64,000 bases of DNA, taken from assembly GCF_003386285.1 (NCBI RefSeq), contig NZ_QPNC01000011.1, positions 140,465 through 204,464 on the forward strand, read 5' to 3'. Position 1 is the first letter of the stretch; every line of letters starts with the position of its first letter. A program made the position numbers and the translations under genes. The notes below the pieces were generated by a model that was not told the origin of the DNA, made no database searches, and saw only the letters and a list, made by a program, of their open reading frames with translations. Positions 19,584-27,547 of this stretch are shown piece after piece. Source of the stretch: Nocardiopsis sp. FIRDI 009. Lineage in GTDB: Bacteria > Actinomycetota > Actinomycetes > Streptosporangiales > Streptosporangiaceae.

Positions 19584-20863
19584 GCGGGACCCGCGGCCAC
19601 CGAGGAGACGCCCGGGACGGGTCCGGCCGCGTCTCCCGGCGCGGCCTGCTGTCCGCCGTGGGCGCGGCGGGGCTCACCGGGCTCGGCGCGGGCGGACTGG
19701 GCGGGTACGCCTCCGCCGTCGCGGTCGGCGCCGCCGCGGACGACGGGTCCGCGCTCGCCTCCGTGCGCGCCCGGAGCGGCCCCGAGGCGGGACGGCCTCC
19801 GGCGCTGCGCACCCCCACGCCCGCGCACGTCCAGGTGCTCGCCGTGGACGTGCGGGGAGAGGAGGCGGCAAAGGTGCGCGCCTCCGCCCGGGAGGTGCTG
19901 GACGTCTGGCACGGGGAGGCGGCCGCCCTGCACGAACGGGGGCTGGCCGCGATCGACGAGGGCGCTCCCTCCGAGGGGCTGCGCCCCGCCTCCCTGGGCG
20001 TCACCGTCGGCCTGGGCGGGTCGCTCCTGGACCGGGCGGGGCTGGCCGACCGCCGCCCGCCCCACCTGGCGGAGCTACCGGAGTTCGGTGCCGACGACCT
20101 CCGCCCGGCCTGGTGCGGCGGCGACCTGATGCTGCACGTGGGAGCCGAGGACCCGGTGGTGGTCAGCTCGGCCGTCGAGTACCTGCTGCGCCGCGCCGGG
20201 GACCGGGCCCGGGTGCGCTGGGCCCTGCCCGGGTTCCAGCGCTCGCCGGTGGCCGCCGAGGACCACACGGCCACCCCGCGCAACCTCATGGGCAGCGTCG
20301 ACGGCACGGTCAACCCGGAACCGACCGAGCCCCTGTTCGACTCTCAGGTCCTGGCCTCGCATCCCGAGGGCGCGCTGTCGTGGATGGACGGCGGCTCCTA
20401 CGTCGTGGTGCGGCGCATCCGCATGCTGCTGGACGACTGGTTCGCACTGGAGACCGCCGACCGGGAGGCGGTGATCGGCCGCCGCCTGTCGGACGGCGCG
20501 CCACTGGGCGGAGACCGGGAGGACGACCGGCCCGACCTGGCGGCCCGAGGCGACGACGGGGAACCGGTGATCCCGCGCCGCGCGCACATCCGGCTCGCCA
20601 GCCCGGAGAGCACCCTGGGCGCGCGGATGCTGCGCCGGGGGTTCAACTACGACCTGGGATGGGACGCGGAGGGACGCAGGCAGGCGGGCCTGCTCTTCAC
20701 CGCGTGGCAGGCCGACCCGAGGTCGGGCTTCACGGCCGTGCAGACCAGTCTCGACGAGGGCGCGGACGCGCTGAACGACTTCATCCGGCACGAGGGAAGC
20801 GCGGTGTTCGCGGTTCCGCCCGTGCCCGAGGACGGATCCGGTCTGGCCGGAACACTGCTGTGA
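19580..20863 (+). CDS. Tat-exported dye-decolorizing (DyP-type) haem peroxidase
   Basis: A 427-residue A-type DyP peroxidase (EfeB/DtpA-like). The N-terminus has a twin-arginine signal, GRVSRRGLLSAVGAAGL, so it is exported folded with haem. The DyP signature GxxDG is in LMGSVDGTVNPEP near residue 240. A candidate proximal haem His is in VIPRRAHIRLASP, and the distal Arg region FNYDLGWDAEGRRQ follows. The GTG start overlaps the sco stop (GTGA). With Sco and the PCu(A)C protein it matches the S. lividans operon in which DtpA supports maturation of the copper oxidase GlxA, so a similar role is likely. Confidence 0.93.
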   Translation: MSGTRGHRGDARDGSGRVSRRGLLSAVGAAGLTGLGAGGLGGYASAVAVGAAADDGSALASVRARSGPEAGRPPALRTPTPAHVQVLAVDVRGEEAAKVRASAREVLDVWHGEAAALHERGLAAIDEGAPSEGLRPASLGVTVGLGGSLLDRAGLADRRPPHLAELPEFGADDLRPAWCGGDLMLHVGAEDPVVVSSAVEYLLRRAGDRARVRWALPGFQRSPVAAEDHTATPRNLMGSVDGTVNPEPTEPLFDSQVLASHPEGALSWMDGGSYVVVRRIRMLLDDWFALETADREAVIGRRLSDGAPLGGDREDDRPDLAARGDDGEPVIPRRAHIRLASPESTLGARMLRRGFNYDLGWDAEGRRQAGLLFTAWQADPRSGFTAVQTSLDEGADALNDFIRHEGSAVFAVPPVPEDGSGLAGTLL

Positions 20864-20967
20864 GACCGCCGGGACCGACCGGGAACCGGGGCGGGGGCTC
20901 CGACGACTCCATATCCGAGCGTCGGAGAGCATCGGCCGACACCGCACACGAGGGGGAACGAGGAAGC

Positions 20968-21531
20968 ATGTCGAGTGCAGGGGGCGGCGTGAGACGCCGC
21001 GTACCGGGTGCCGTCGCCGTGGGGGCCGCCGCCCTCCTGGCCGTCACGGCCTGCGGGGGGACGGAGGAGCCCGCCGCGCCGGAGGCCGCCGCCGACCACG
21101 CGGCCGAGCGGGGCACCGCCGAGGCCGGGGACCTGCGGATCTCCGGCGCCTGGATGCCCGAGCCCGCCAATCCGGAGGTGGGCGCGGTCTACCTGCGCGT
21201 GGAGAACGGAGCCGAGGCCGACGACGCGATCACGGCGGTGACCGCCGACGCCTCCGACGACGCGGACCTGTACACCACCGAGACCACCGACTCCGGGGCC
21301 TCGATGATGCGCGCCGTCGAGGAGATCCCCGTCCCCGGCGGCGGCGCGACGGAGCTGATGGCGGGCGGTTACCACGTGATGGTGAACGACCTGCCCGAGC
21401 CGCTCGCCGTGGGGGACGAGGTCGTCCTCACCCTGACCTTCGCCAGCGAGCACGAGGTGGAGGTCACCGCGCCCGTCCAGCCGATGACCGCCGGGGACGG
21501 CGGGGAGGACGCGCACGAGGGTCACCACTGA
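20968..21531 (+). CDS. PCu(A)C-type periplasmic copper chaperone, lipoprotein
   Basis: A 187-residue copper chaperone (DUF461). A lipoprotein signal ends at LAVTAC. The single beta-sandwich domain contains GAVYLRVEN and IPVPGGGATELMAGGYHVMV. The usual copper motif is H(M)x10Mx21HxM. The later Met and His-x-Met ligands are present (SMMRAV, GGYHVM), but the first His appears replaced: the LHET-type segment reads LYTTET. The C-terminus ends DAHEGHH, which may supply ligands. ATG 20968 follows AGGAAG. It is probably in the sco operon and corresponds to ECuC of S. lividans. Confidence 0.88.
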   Translation: MSSAGGGVRRRVPGAVAVGAAALLAVTACGGTEEPAAPEAAADHAAERGTAEAGDLRISGAWMPEPANPEVGAVYLRVENGAEADDAITAVTADASDDADLYTTETTDSGASMMRAVEEIPVPGGGATELMAGGYHVMVNDLPEPLAVGDEVVLTLTFASEHEVEVTAPVQPMTAGDGGEDAHEGHH

Positions 21532-21699
21532 GTTCACCGCGGCCCCGGTGCGGAGGGCCGCGGTGGGGGGCGATGACGGAGCTGCCCGTGGCGCGTCCGT
21601 GGCGGCCTCGGCGGTCACGGAGGCGCCACGGGGAGCGTCGCCCCGGGCGCGCGTCCGTACCGATCCCGTGATGTCAGGATTCGGGAACTCCGGGCGGTG

Positions 21700-21720
21700 T
21701 CCCGACGACTCCTGTCGGGA
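21700..21720. promoter_or_regulatory. Inverted repeat upstream of the metal ABC transporter
   Basis: TCCCGAC at 21700-21706 mirrors GTCGGGA at 21714-21720 (7-bp arms, 7-bp spacer), about 30 bp before the GTG of the ATPase gene. It could be an operator or a small leader hairpin. It does not resemble a Zur box. Confidence 0.3.
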
Positions 21721-21750
21721 AGGAACCGTCCAGCGGAAGGCGGGTGCGGC

Positions 21751-22395
21751 GTGCCACCACCGGGAGCCGGGATCCGGATCGAATCGCTGACCTGCGACCA
21801 CGGGCCGGTGCGGGCCGTGGACGGGGTCGACCTCGACATCCGGGCGGGGAGCCGGGTCGCCCTGGTCGGCACGAACGGCTCGGGCAAGTCCACCCTGGTC
21901 CGCGCGGTCCTCGGACTGCACCGGCCCTCCCGGGGGACCGTCGCCGTCGACGGGCACGTCGCCCGCACCGCCCGGGACTGGGCACGGCGCCGACGCGAGT
22001 GCGCGTGGATCCCGCAACGCCAGTCGGCCGGGTCCTTCCCCCTCCTGGTCCGCGAACTCCTGGACGGCGGCGGACGCGGCACGGAGTCCGCCCGCGACGC
22101 CGCCGCCGACCTGGGCGTCGGCCACCTCCTGGACCGGCCGGTCGCCACCCTCTCCGGCGGGCAGCTCCAGCGCGTGCACCTGGCGCGCGTGATCGGCCGT
22201 GTCGCGGCCGGAGCCGGTGTGGTCCTGGCCGACGAACCGACCGCCGCCCTCGACTTCGACGCCCGCCGCGACGCCGCCCGCCACCTGCTCTGCCTGGGGG
22301 TCACGACCCTGGTCGTCACCCACGACCCCGACCTGGCGGCCGACTGCGACCGGAGACTGGAGATGGCGGCGGGCCGACTCCGGGAGGTCGCGTGA
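21751..22395 (+). CDS. Metal (Zn/Mn-type) ABC transporter, ATP-binding protein
   Basis: A 214-residue ABC ATPase. Walker A is GTNGSGKST, the Q-loop is WIPQRQSA, the signature is LSGGQLQRV, Walker B is VVLADEP and the H-loop is VVTHDPD. I choose GTG 21751 (PPPGAGIRIESL) because GGAAGG lies about 10 nt upstream; an in-frame GTG at 21697 would add 18 residues and start inside an inverted repeat. The stop overlaps the GTG of the permease gene. The following permease and substrate-binding genes define a ZnuABC/MntABC-type importer. Confidence 0.88.
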   Translation: MPPPGAGIRIESLTCDHGPVRAVDGVDLDIRAGSRVALVGTNGSGKSTLVRAVLGLHRPSRGTVAVDGHVARTARDWARRRRECAWIPQRQSAGSFPLLVRELLDGGGRGTESARDAAADLGVGHLLDRPVATLSGGQLQRVHLARVIGRVAAGAGVVLADEPTAALDFDARRDAARHLLCLGVTTLVVTHDPDLAADCDRRLEMAAGRLREVA

Positions 22396-23252
22396 TCGAC
22401 GCGGACACCCTCGCCGCCCTCCTGGCCATGCCCGCCGTCCAACGCGCCGCCCTGGGCCTGTTCCTGGGCGCGGTCGGCCTCCCCCTGGTCGGGGTGGTCA
22501 TCGTCGGGCTGGACATCATGCCGGTCCGCTTCGCGATGATGCACGTCGCCCTGCTGGGGATCGCCGTCGGCCTGCTCACCGGGGCCGACCCCACCCTGTG
22601 CGCGCTGGTGGCCTGCGCGTGCGCCGGAGCGGCGGTCAGCCCCCTGGCCGACCGGCCGGGCGGCCTCTCCGGCGGCATGGGGCTGCTGATGAGCCTGGCC
22701 ATGGCCGCGGCCCTGCTGCTCATCGCGGTCTCGGGCACCAACGCCGCCAGCGCCTTCGCTCTGCTGTGGGGCTCGATCCTGTCGGTGCGCACCGTCGACC
22801 TGGTCATCCTCGGCTGTCTGGCGGTGCTCGTGCCCGGACTCCTCGTCCGCTTCCGCCGCCAGCTCGCCCTGCTCCTGCACGACCGCGAACTCGCACTGGT
22901 CAGCGGCGTGCGCGTCCGTTGGTTCACCCTCGTCCTGCTGGTGATCGTCGCCGTCGCCGTGGCCGGGGCGATCCGGCTGACCGGCGCGCTGCTGGTCGAC
23001 GCGCTCACCATCCTGCCCGCCCTGGCCGCGCGCCGGCTGGGCTCCTCCCTGACCTCGATCGCGGCCTGGGCCGTGGTGTGTGGTCTGGTCAGCACGGCCG
23101 TCGGCTTCGCCCTGGCGCTCCTCCTCGACCTGCCCCCCGGGCCGGTCCTGGTCCTGACGGCCGGGCTCCTCGCCGTGGCCGCCCACCTCCTCCCCGAAAG
23201 GACACACCGCGCATGGCACCGCACCCCGCACTCCTCCGACCCCTCGTCCTGA
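22392..23252 (+). CDS. Metal ABC transporter permease (ZnuB/ABC-3 family)
   Basis: A 286-residue permease with about eight to nine membrane helices. ABC-3 family features include MHVALLGIAVGLLTG near residue 52, a central GTNAASAFALLWGSIL, and VSGVRVRWFTLVLLVIVAVA before the last helices (GALLVDALTILPALAARRLG). The GTG start overlaps the ATPase stop (GTGA), and the 3' end overlaps the substrate-binding-protein gene by 40 bp, showing tight coupling. The metal is not certain; zinc or manganese is usual for the family. Confidence 0.88.
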   Translation: MIDADTLAALLAMPAVQRAALGLFLGAVGLPLVGVVIVGLDIMPVRFAMMHVALLGIAVGLLTGADPTLCALVACACAGAAVSPLADRPGGLSGGMGLLMSLAMAAALLLIAVSGTNAASAFALLWGSILSVRTVDLVILGCLAVLVPGLLVRFRRQLALLLHDRELALVSGVRVRWFTLVLLVIVAVAVAGAIRLTGALLVDALTILPALAARRLGSSLTSIAAWAVVCGLVSTAVGFALALLLDLPPGPVLVLTAGLLAVAAHLLPERTHRAWHRTPHSSDPSS

Positions 23253-24088
23253 GCTGCGCCGCGCTGCTGCTCACCGGCTGCGCCGCGGGCACGGACACGG
23301 GCGACGACGCGGAGGGCTCCGACGGCCCCGCCGCCGAGGGGCCCGTGATCGTGGCGACCACCACCTGGCAGGGGGCGTTCGCGACCGCCGCCGGGGCCGA
23401 GGACGTCACGGTGATCGTGCCCGCCGACGTCCAGCACGCCCCCGAGTACGAGCCCGCACCCTCCGACCTGGCAGCCGTGGCCGAGGCGGACTATGTGCTC
23501 TACAGCCCCTTCGAGCCGTTCGCCCAGCAGATCACGGACGCGGCGGGCGGCGACGCGCGCACGGTCGAGGTGGAACTGGACAACTCCCCGGACACCATCG
23601 CCGCCGAGGTCGCCCGCCTGGGTGGGCTGTTCGGCACCTCCGAGGCCGCCGAGGAGTGGCTGTCCACCTTCGACGAGGAGCGCGAGCGGATCGCCGAGGA
23701 CCTCGCCGGTCGGTGGCCGGACGGCGCGGCCCCGCGCGCCGTCGCGCAGGTCTACGCCGCCTGGGCCGCCGAACTCGCCGGGGCGGAACTGGTCGGGACC
23801 TACGGCCCAGAGCAGCTGGGCGCGTCCGACGTGGCCGGGCTGGCCGGGGCCGAGCCCGCGTTCGTGTTCGAGAACACGCACATGTCGACGGGCCGGGTGC
23901 TGCCCGACTCCGACGCCCTCCAGATCGGTGTGGTCAACTACCCCGGCGAGGACCTGGACCTGATCGCACTGTACGAGGCCAACGCGCACACCATCGCCGA
24001 GGCGTTCGCGGGCCGCGAGGTCGACCCCGGTTCCGGCGGCCGCGGCGGTGACCACGGTGACCACGGGGCCGGGGACTCCGAGGGGTAG
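23213..24088 (+). CDS. Metal ABC transporter substrate-binding lipoprotein (ZnuA-like)
   Basis: A 291-residue cluster A-I binding protein. The lipobox is LLLTGCAAG. A metal-site His is in QHAPEYEPAPSDL, a further His is in FENTHMSTG, and the tail is His/Asp/Gly-rich (GGDHGDHGAGD). The first family His near residue 60 appears replaced, since that stretch reads TTTWQGAFATAAG, so the site may be unusual. The ATG at 23213 has GAAAGGA upstream and lies inside the 3' end of the permease gene. Zinc uptake is the likeliest role. Confidence 0.86.
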   Translation: MAPHPALLRPLVLSCAALLLTGCAAGTDTGDDAEGSDGPAAEGPVIVATTTWQGAFATAAGAEDVTVIVPADVQHAPEYEPAPSDLAAVAEADYVLYSPFEPFAQQITDAAGGDARTVEVELDNSPDTIAAEVARLGGLFGTSEAAEEWLSTFDEERERIAEDLAGRWPDGAAPRAVAQVYAAWAAELAGAELVGTYGPEQLGASDVAGLAGAEPAFVFENTHMSTGRVLPDSDALQIGVVNYPGEDLDLIALYEANAHTIAEAFAGREVDPGSGGRGGDHGDHGAGDSEG

Positions 24089-24174
24089 GCCGCTCCCGGC
24101 CGGGCCGGTGGGGTGGGGCCGTCCACCCCGCCGGCGGCGGTCCCCGCGACGGCGCGCCCGGGCGCCGCGCGCGG

Positions 24175-25782
24175 TCAGTCGACGAGAGCGCGCAGGGCGT
24201 CGCGGTCCACCTTGCCCGCGGCGGTCAGGGGCAGCCGACCCACCCGCAGGACCCGCTCCGGGCACTTGAACGGGTCCAGCCCGCCCTCCTTGAGGTGGAC
24301 GGCCAACGCCGCGACGTCCGGCGGTTCCGTTCCGCCGCGCGGCACCAGGGCCGCGACCAGCCGCTCACCCATGAGCGGGTCCGGGGTCCCGAAGCAGCAG
24401 GCGTCCGCCACGGCCGGGTGGGTGCGCACGGCGGACTCCACCTCGGCCGGGCTGATGTTGGCGCCGCCCCGGATCACCACGTCCTTGAGCCGTCCGACCA
24501 CCCGCAGCAGACCCCGCTCGTCCAGGACGCCCAGGTCTCCGGTGCGCACCCACCCGTCGGCGGTGCGGTGGCGCTCGTCGGCCCCGTCCCCGCCGACGTG
24601 GCACAGCGGGGACATCGGGCCCAGTGCGACGATCTCGCCGGTCGCGCCCGCGGCCACGTCCCGGCCGTCGGCGTCCACCACGCGGATGGACACGACCCCG
24701 GGGTCGGGCCGTCCCGCCGGACGGCCGGGGCCGGACTCGTCGCACGGGTCGCCGTCCAGGCCGGTGTGGCAGTTGACGCCGTCCGCCGACCCGTAGAGGT
24801 TGACCACGGGACCGCCGAAGACCTTGCGCGCCCGCCGCGCCGTGTCGGGGTCCAGCGGCGCCCCGCCCAGGACCAGGACCGCGCCGTCGCCGGGGCGGGG
24901 GCAGCGGTTCAGGTCGAGCATCATGCGGATCATCGTGGGCACGCCGAGCACGTGGGTCGGGTGGTGGTCGGCGATCGTCGCCAGTGCGCGGTCCGCGTCG
25001 AAGTGGTCGTTGAGCAGCAGTGTTCCGCCGTGCCGGGCCAGGACCACCGAGGTGGCGTTGCTGCCGAAGGCCGATCCGAGCGGGACCAGGAAGTGCGCCC
25101 GGAGGGGGTCGGCGCCCCGTCGCAGGGAGGCCACGAAGTTACCGCGGCCGCCCGCGAGCGCGTCGTGGGAGTAGGCGACCATCTTGGGCTGGGCCTCCGA
25201 GCCGGAGGAGACCAGGATCCGGGCGGCGGAGGAGGCGTCCACCTCGGGCAGGTCGGACTCGTCGGCGGGGGAAACGGTCGCCGACAGGAGCCGCCCCCGG
25301 CCGTCCACGCCCACCGCCCAGCGCAGGTCGGGCAGGCGGGGACGCAGCGCCTCGGCGGTCCGCAGCGGGGAGCGGCCCCGGTGCTCGGTCGCGGCCACGA
25401 GGAGCACCGCGCCGGAGCCGCGCAGCAGGGCCTCGACCTCCGAGGAGCCGCGCCCCACCGGGAAGGGCAGCGCCACGGCGCCGACCGCCGCGATCGCCAG
25501 TTCGGTGGCCACCGCGGCCGCCTGGTTGGGCAGCTGGACGGCCACGACCTCGCCGGGGCGCACGCCCAGGCGTGTCAGCGCCCCGGCCACGCTCAGGACC
25601 TCGCGGTGCAGGGCCGCGTACGTCACCCGCCCGTGGTCGTCCACGACGGCGTCCCGGTCGGGGTGGGCCAGGGCGACGGTGCGGAACAGCTGGTAGACGC
25701 CCATGCCGAGGTAGTGGCCCTCGTCCCGCCACCGTGCGCGCAGGTGCGCCGGGACCAGGTCGGGGAAGGTACGGGGCGTCAT
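24175..25782 (-). CDS. Acyl-CoA ligase (ANL superfamily AMP-dependent synthetase)
   Basis: A 535-residue enzyme that activates a carboxylic acid as acyl-AMP and probably joins it to CoA. The P-loop-like motif is variant: LVSSGSEAQPKMVAYSHDAL instead of SSGTTGxPKG, but the lysine is kept. NLYGSADGV (A5), GWVRTGDLGVLDERGLLRVV (A7-A8) and TAAGKVDRDAL (A10 Lys) are present. The ATG overlaps the stop of the CoA-transferase gene (ATGA), so both are one transcript. With that gene and the divergent acyl-CoA dehydrogenase it forms a small acyl-CoA module; the substrate is unknown. Confidence 0.88.
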   Translation of the reverse strand: MTPRTFPDLVPAHLRARWRDEGHYLGMGVYQLFRTVALAHPDRDAVVDDHGRVTYAALHREVLSVAGALTRLGVRPGEVVAVQLPNQAAAVATELAIAAVGAVALPFPVGRGSSEVEALLRGSGAVLLVAATEHRGRSPLRTAEALRPRLPDLRWAVGVDGRGRLLSATVSPADESDLPEVDASSAARILVSSGSEAQPKMVAYSHDALAGGRGNFVASLRRGADPLRAHFLVPLGSAFGSNATSVVLARHGGTLLLNDHFDADRALATIADHHPTHVLGVPTMIRMMLDLNRCPRPGDGAVLVLGGAPLDPDTARRARKVFGGPVVNLYGSADGVNCHTGLDGDPCDESGPGRPAGRPDPGVVSIRVVDADGRDVAAGATGEIVALGPMSPLCHVGGDGADERHRTADGWVRTGDLGVLDERGLLRVVGRLKDVVIRGGANISPAEVESAVRTHPAVADACCFGTPDPLMGERLVAALVPRGGTEPPDVAALAVHLKEGGLDPFKCPERVLRVGRLPLTAAGKVDRDALRALVD

Positions 25783-27395
25783 GAGGTCCTCCACGGGGAG
25801 TCGACCGCCAGGAGCCCGTCGGCGGTGCGGGAGAGCAGCGGGCCCAGGCGCGGGTCGTGTTCGAGCCCGGGCAGGTCGGTGGCGACCGGGTGGCCGTCCA
25901 GGTGGGAGGTCCCGGTCCGGGGGCAGTCGTGCAGCAGGTCGGCCGCCGCGCGCAGGGAGCTCTCCACGGCCACCGCCGAACCCAGGCGCTCGCGGGTCAG
26001 CAGGGCGGCGGTCACGGCCTGGGCCCCGAGGAAGCCGCCCAGGACGTCGAGCACGGTCATCAGGGAGGCGACCGTCGTCCGGCCGGGCGTCCGCGTCGGG
26101 GCGGTGAGCCCCTCGTGCGCCTGGACCATGAAGTCCGTGCCCGGGGGCAGGCCGTCGGCGGGACCGCCCCAGCCGGAGGTGTAGGCGTACACCAGGCGCG
26201 GGTTGGCCGGGGCCAGGGCGGCGGCGTCCAGGCCGAGCCGCTCGGCGTTGCCGGGCGCCCAGTTGTGCAGGAAGACGTCGGCGTCGCGCACCAGGTCGCG
26301 CAGGTCGCGGCGGCCCCGGTCGCTCTTGATGTCCACCTCGAGGGCGTCCTTGCCGTGGTTGAGCGCGAGCCACCGCGCGGAGAGCCCACCGCACGTCGGC
26401 GGCATACCGCGCAGCGGGTCGCCGCCGGGCGGCTCGATCCGCACGACCGTCGCGCCGAGCGACCGGAGCAGGTGGGCGGCCAGCGGCGCCTGGATACGGC
26501 GGCCCGCCTCCAGGACGCGCAACCCGGTGAGGGGAAGCTCCCCGGGGGGCGTCGTGGGACCGGAGGGGCCGACGGTAGACGAGGTGTCGGTGGGCACGGG
26601 ACGCAGCACCCAGGGCGGTCGTGCGCCGGTCTCCTCCCACGAGTGCCGGGTCGCGTCCGTGATCCGGACGAGGCCGACGCCGCCACGCTCGGCGGCGGAT
26701 CGGACGTGATCCCAGGAGTGCTCGGCGGCGGCCGACCGCAGCTCGTCGGGGAGCGGGGCACGGGCGGTCGCGTAGCGGAACTGGAAGGGGGCCCAGCCCG
26801 CGCTGACCGCGCGCCGGGGGGCGGACAGGCCGTCCCAGAAGCGGCCCCAGGGCTCGGGGGCGAGGGCCTCGATCTCGAAGTCGATCCCGTCGGCGCTGGT
26901 GAAGGTGGCGGTGCCCGGCTCCGGGGGGACGGCCTCCGCGTCGTCGGCGGCCGCGGCGGCCAGGTACTGGGCGACGGTGAGCAGGGCACACGTCTCGGCG
27001 TTGGTGCGGACGGTCGTCGCGCGGCCGGAGCGCAGGCGCAGGAGTTCGGCGGCCAGGAGGCCCGTGAGGTGGGCGGTGGCGGAGACCGTGCCGGCGTAGG
27101 CGAAGGGCAGGGGTTCGGGGGCGCCGTGGCGGCGGCCGTGGACGGCCGCGAGCCCGGCGCGGGCCTGCAGGTCGGTCTCGCCGTCGTCGTGCGCGGGCCA
27201 GTCCAGGACCGCGCGGGCGCCGCGGGGGGACGCGAGCCGGGAGGAGGCGGGGGCGCCGTCGGCCGGGGTGTCCGGCAGGTCGGCGCCCAGAGCGCGGAGC
27301 TGGCGTTCGGTGTGGTGGTGCGGATCGCCGCCTCCGTCGTGGGTCAGGCCCGTTCCCGCCAGGGGCGGTGGGGTGAGGGGAACAGTGGAGGTCAT
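25779..27395 (-). CDS. CaiB/BaiF-type (family III) CoA transferase, extended N-terminus
   Basis: Family III CoA transferases move CoA between acids. The 538-residue protein is longer than the usual ~400. Residues ~245-538 hold a recognisable CaiB core: LTGLRVLEAGRRIQAPLAAH, GATVVRIEPPGGDPLRG, LNHGKDALEVDIKS, FLHNWAPGNAERLG and a likely catalytic Asp in PGTDFMVQAHEG. Residues ~60-230 look like a second, divergent CaiB piece (RAVLDWPAHDD; VSATAHLTGLLAAELLRLRS). So it may be an internal fusion of two halves. ATG 27395 (MTSTVPLTPPP) is chosen, with GGAACAGTGG-type context but no strong ribosome site. Confidence 0.82.
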   Translation of the reverse strand: MTSTVPLTPPPLAGTGLTHDGGGDPHHHTERQLRALGADLPDTPADGAPASSRLASPRGARAVLDWPAHDDGETDLQARAGLAAVHGRRHGAPEPLPFAYAGTVSATAHLTGLLAAELLRLRSGRATTVRTNAETCALLTVAQYLAAAAADDAEAVPPEPGTATFTSADGIDFEIEALAPEPWGRFWDGLSAPRRAVSAGWAPFQFRYATARAPLPDELRSAAAEHSWDHVRSAAERGGVGLVRITDATRHSWEETGARPPWVLRPVPTDTSSTVGPSGPTTPPGELPLTGLRVLEAGRRIQAPLAAHLLRSLGATVVRIEPPGGDPLRGMPPTCGGLSARWLALNHGKDALEVDIKSDRGRRDLRDLVRDADVFLHNWAPGNAERLGLDAAALAPANPRLVYAYTSGWGGPADGLPPGTDFMVQAHEGLTAPTRTPGRTTVASLMTVLDVLGGFLGAQAVTAALLTRERLGSAVAVESSLRAAADLLHDCPRTGTSHLDGHPVATDLPGLEHDPRLGPLLSRTADGLLAVDSPWRTS

Positions 27396-27547
27396 GGGTG
27401 TGCCTCGCGAATTCTGTCCGAAGTGGGATGGGTTGGGGGAGGATTGGGGGAACTCGTCGATCGTCCGCTTCGACCTTTCTGTCGCACAAACAGTCGCCGT
27501 CCGGGGACGGATGGTTCCCGAGCGGCTGGGAGGAGGCGACGGTGGTG

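Noticed and set aside
21532..21700. Zur box upstream of the ZnuABC-like operon
   Set aside because: No TGAAAA...TTTTCA-type palindrome is visible; only a CCCGAC/GTCGGG repeat is present.
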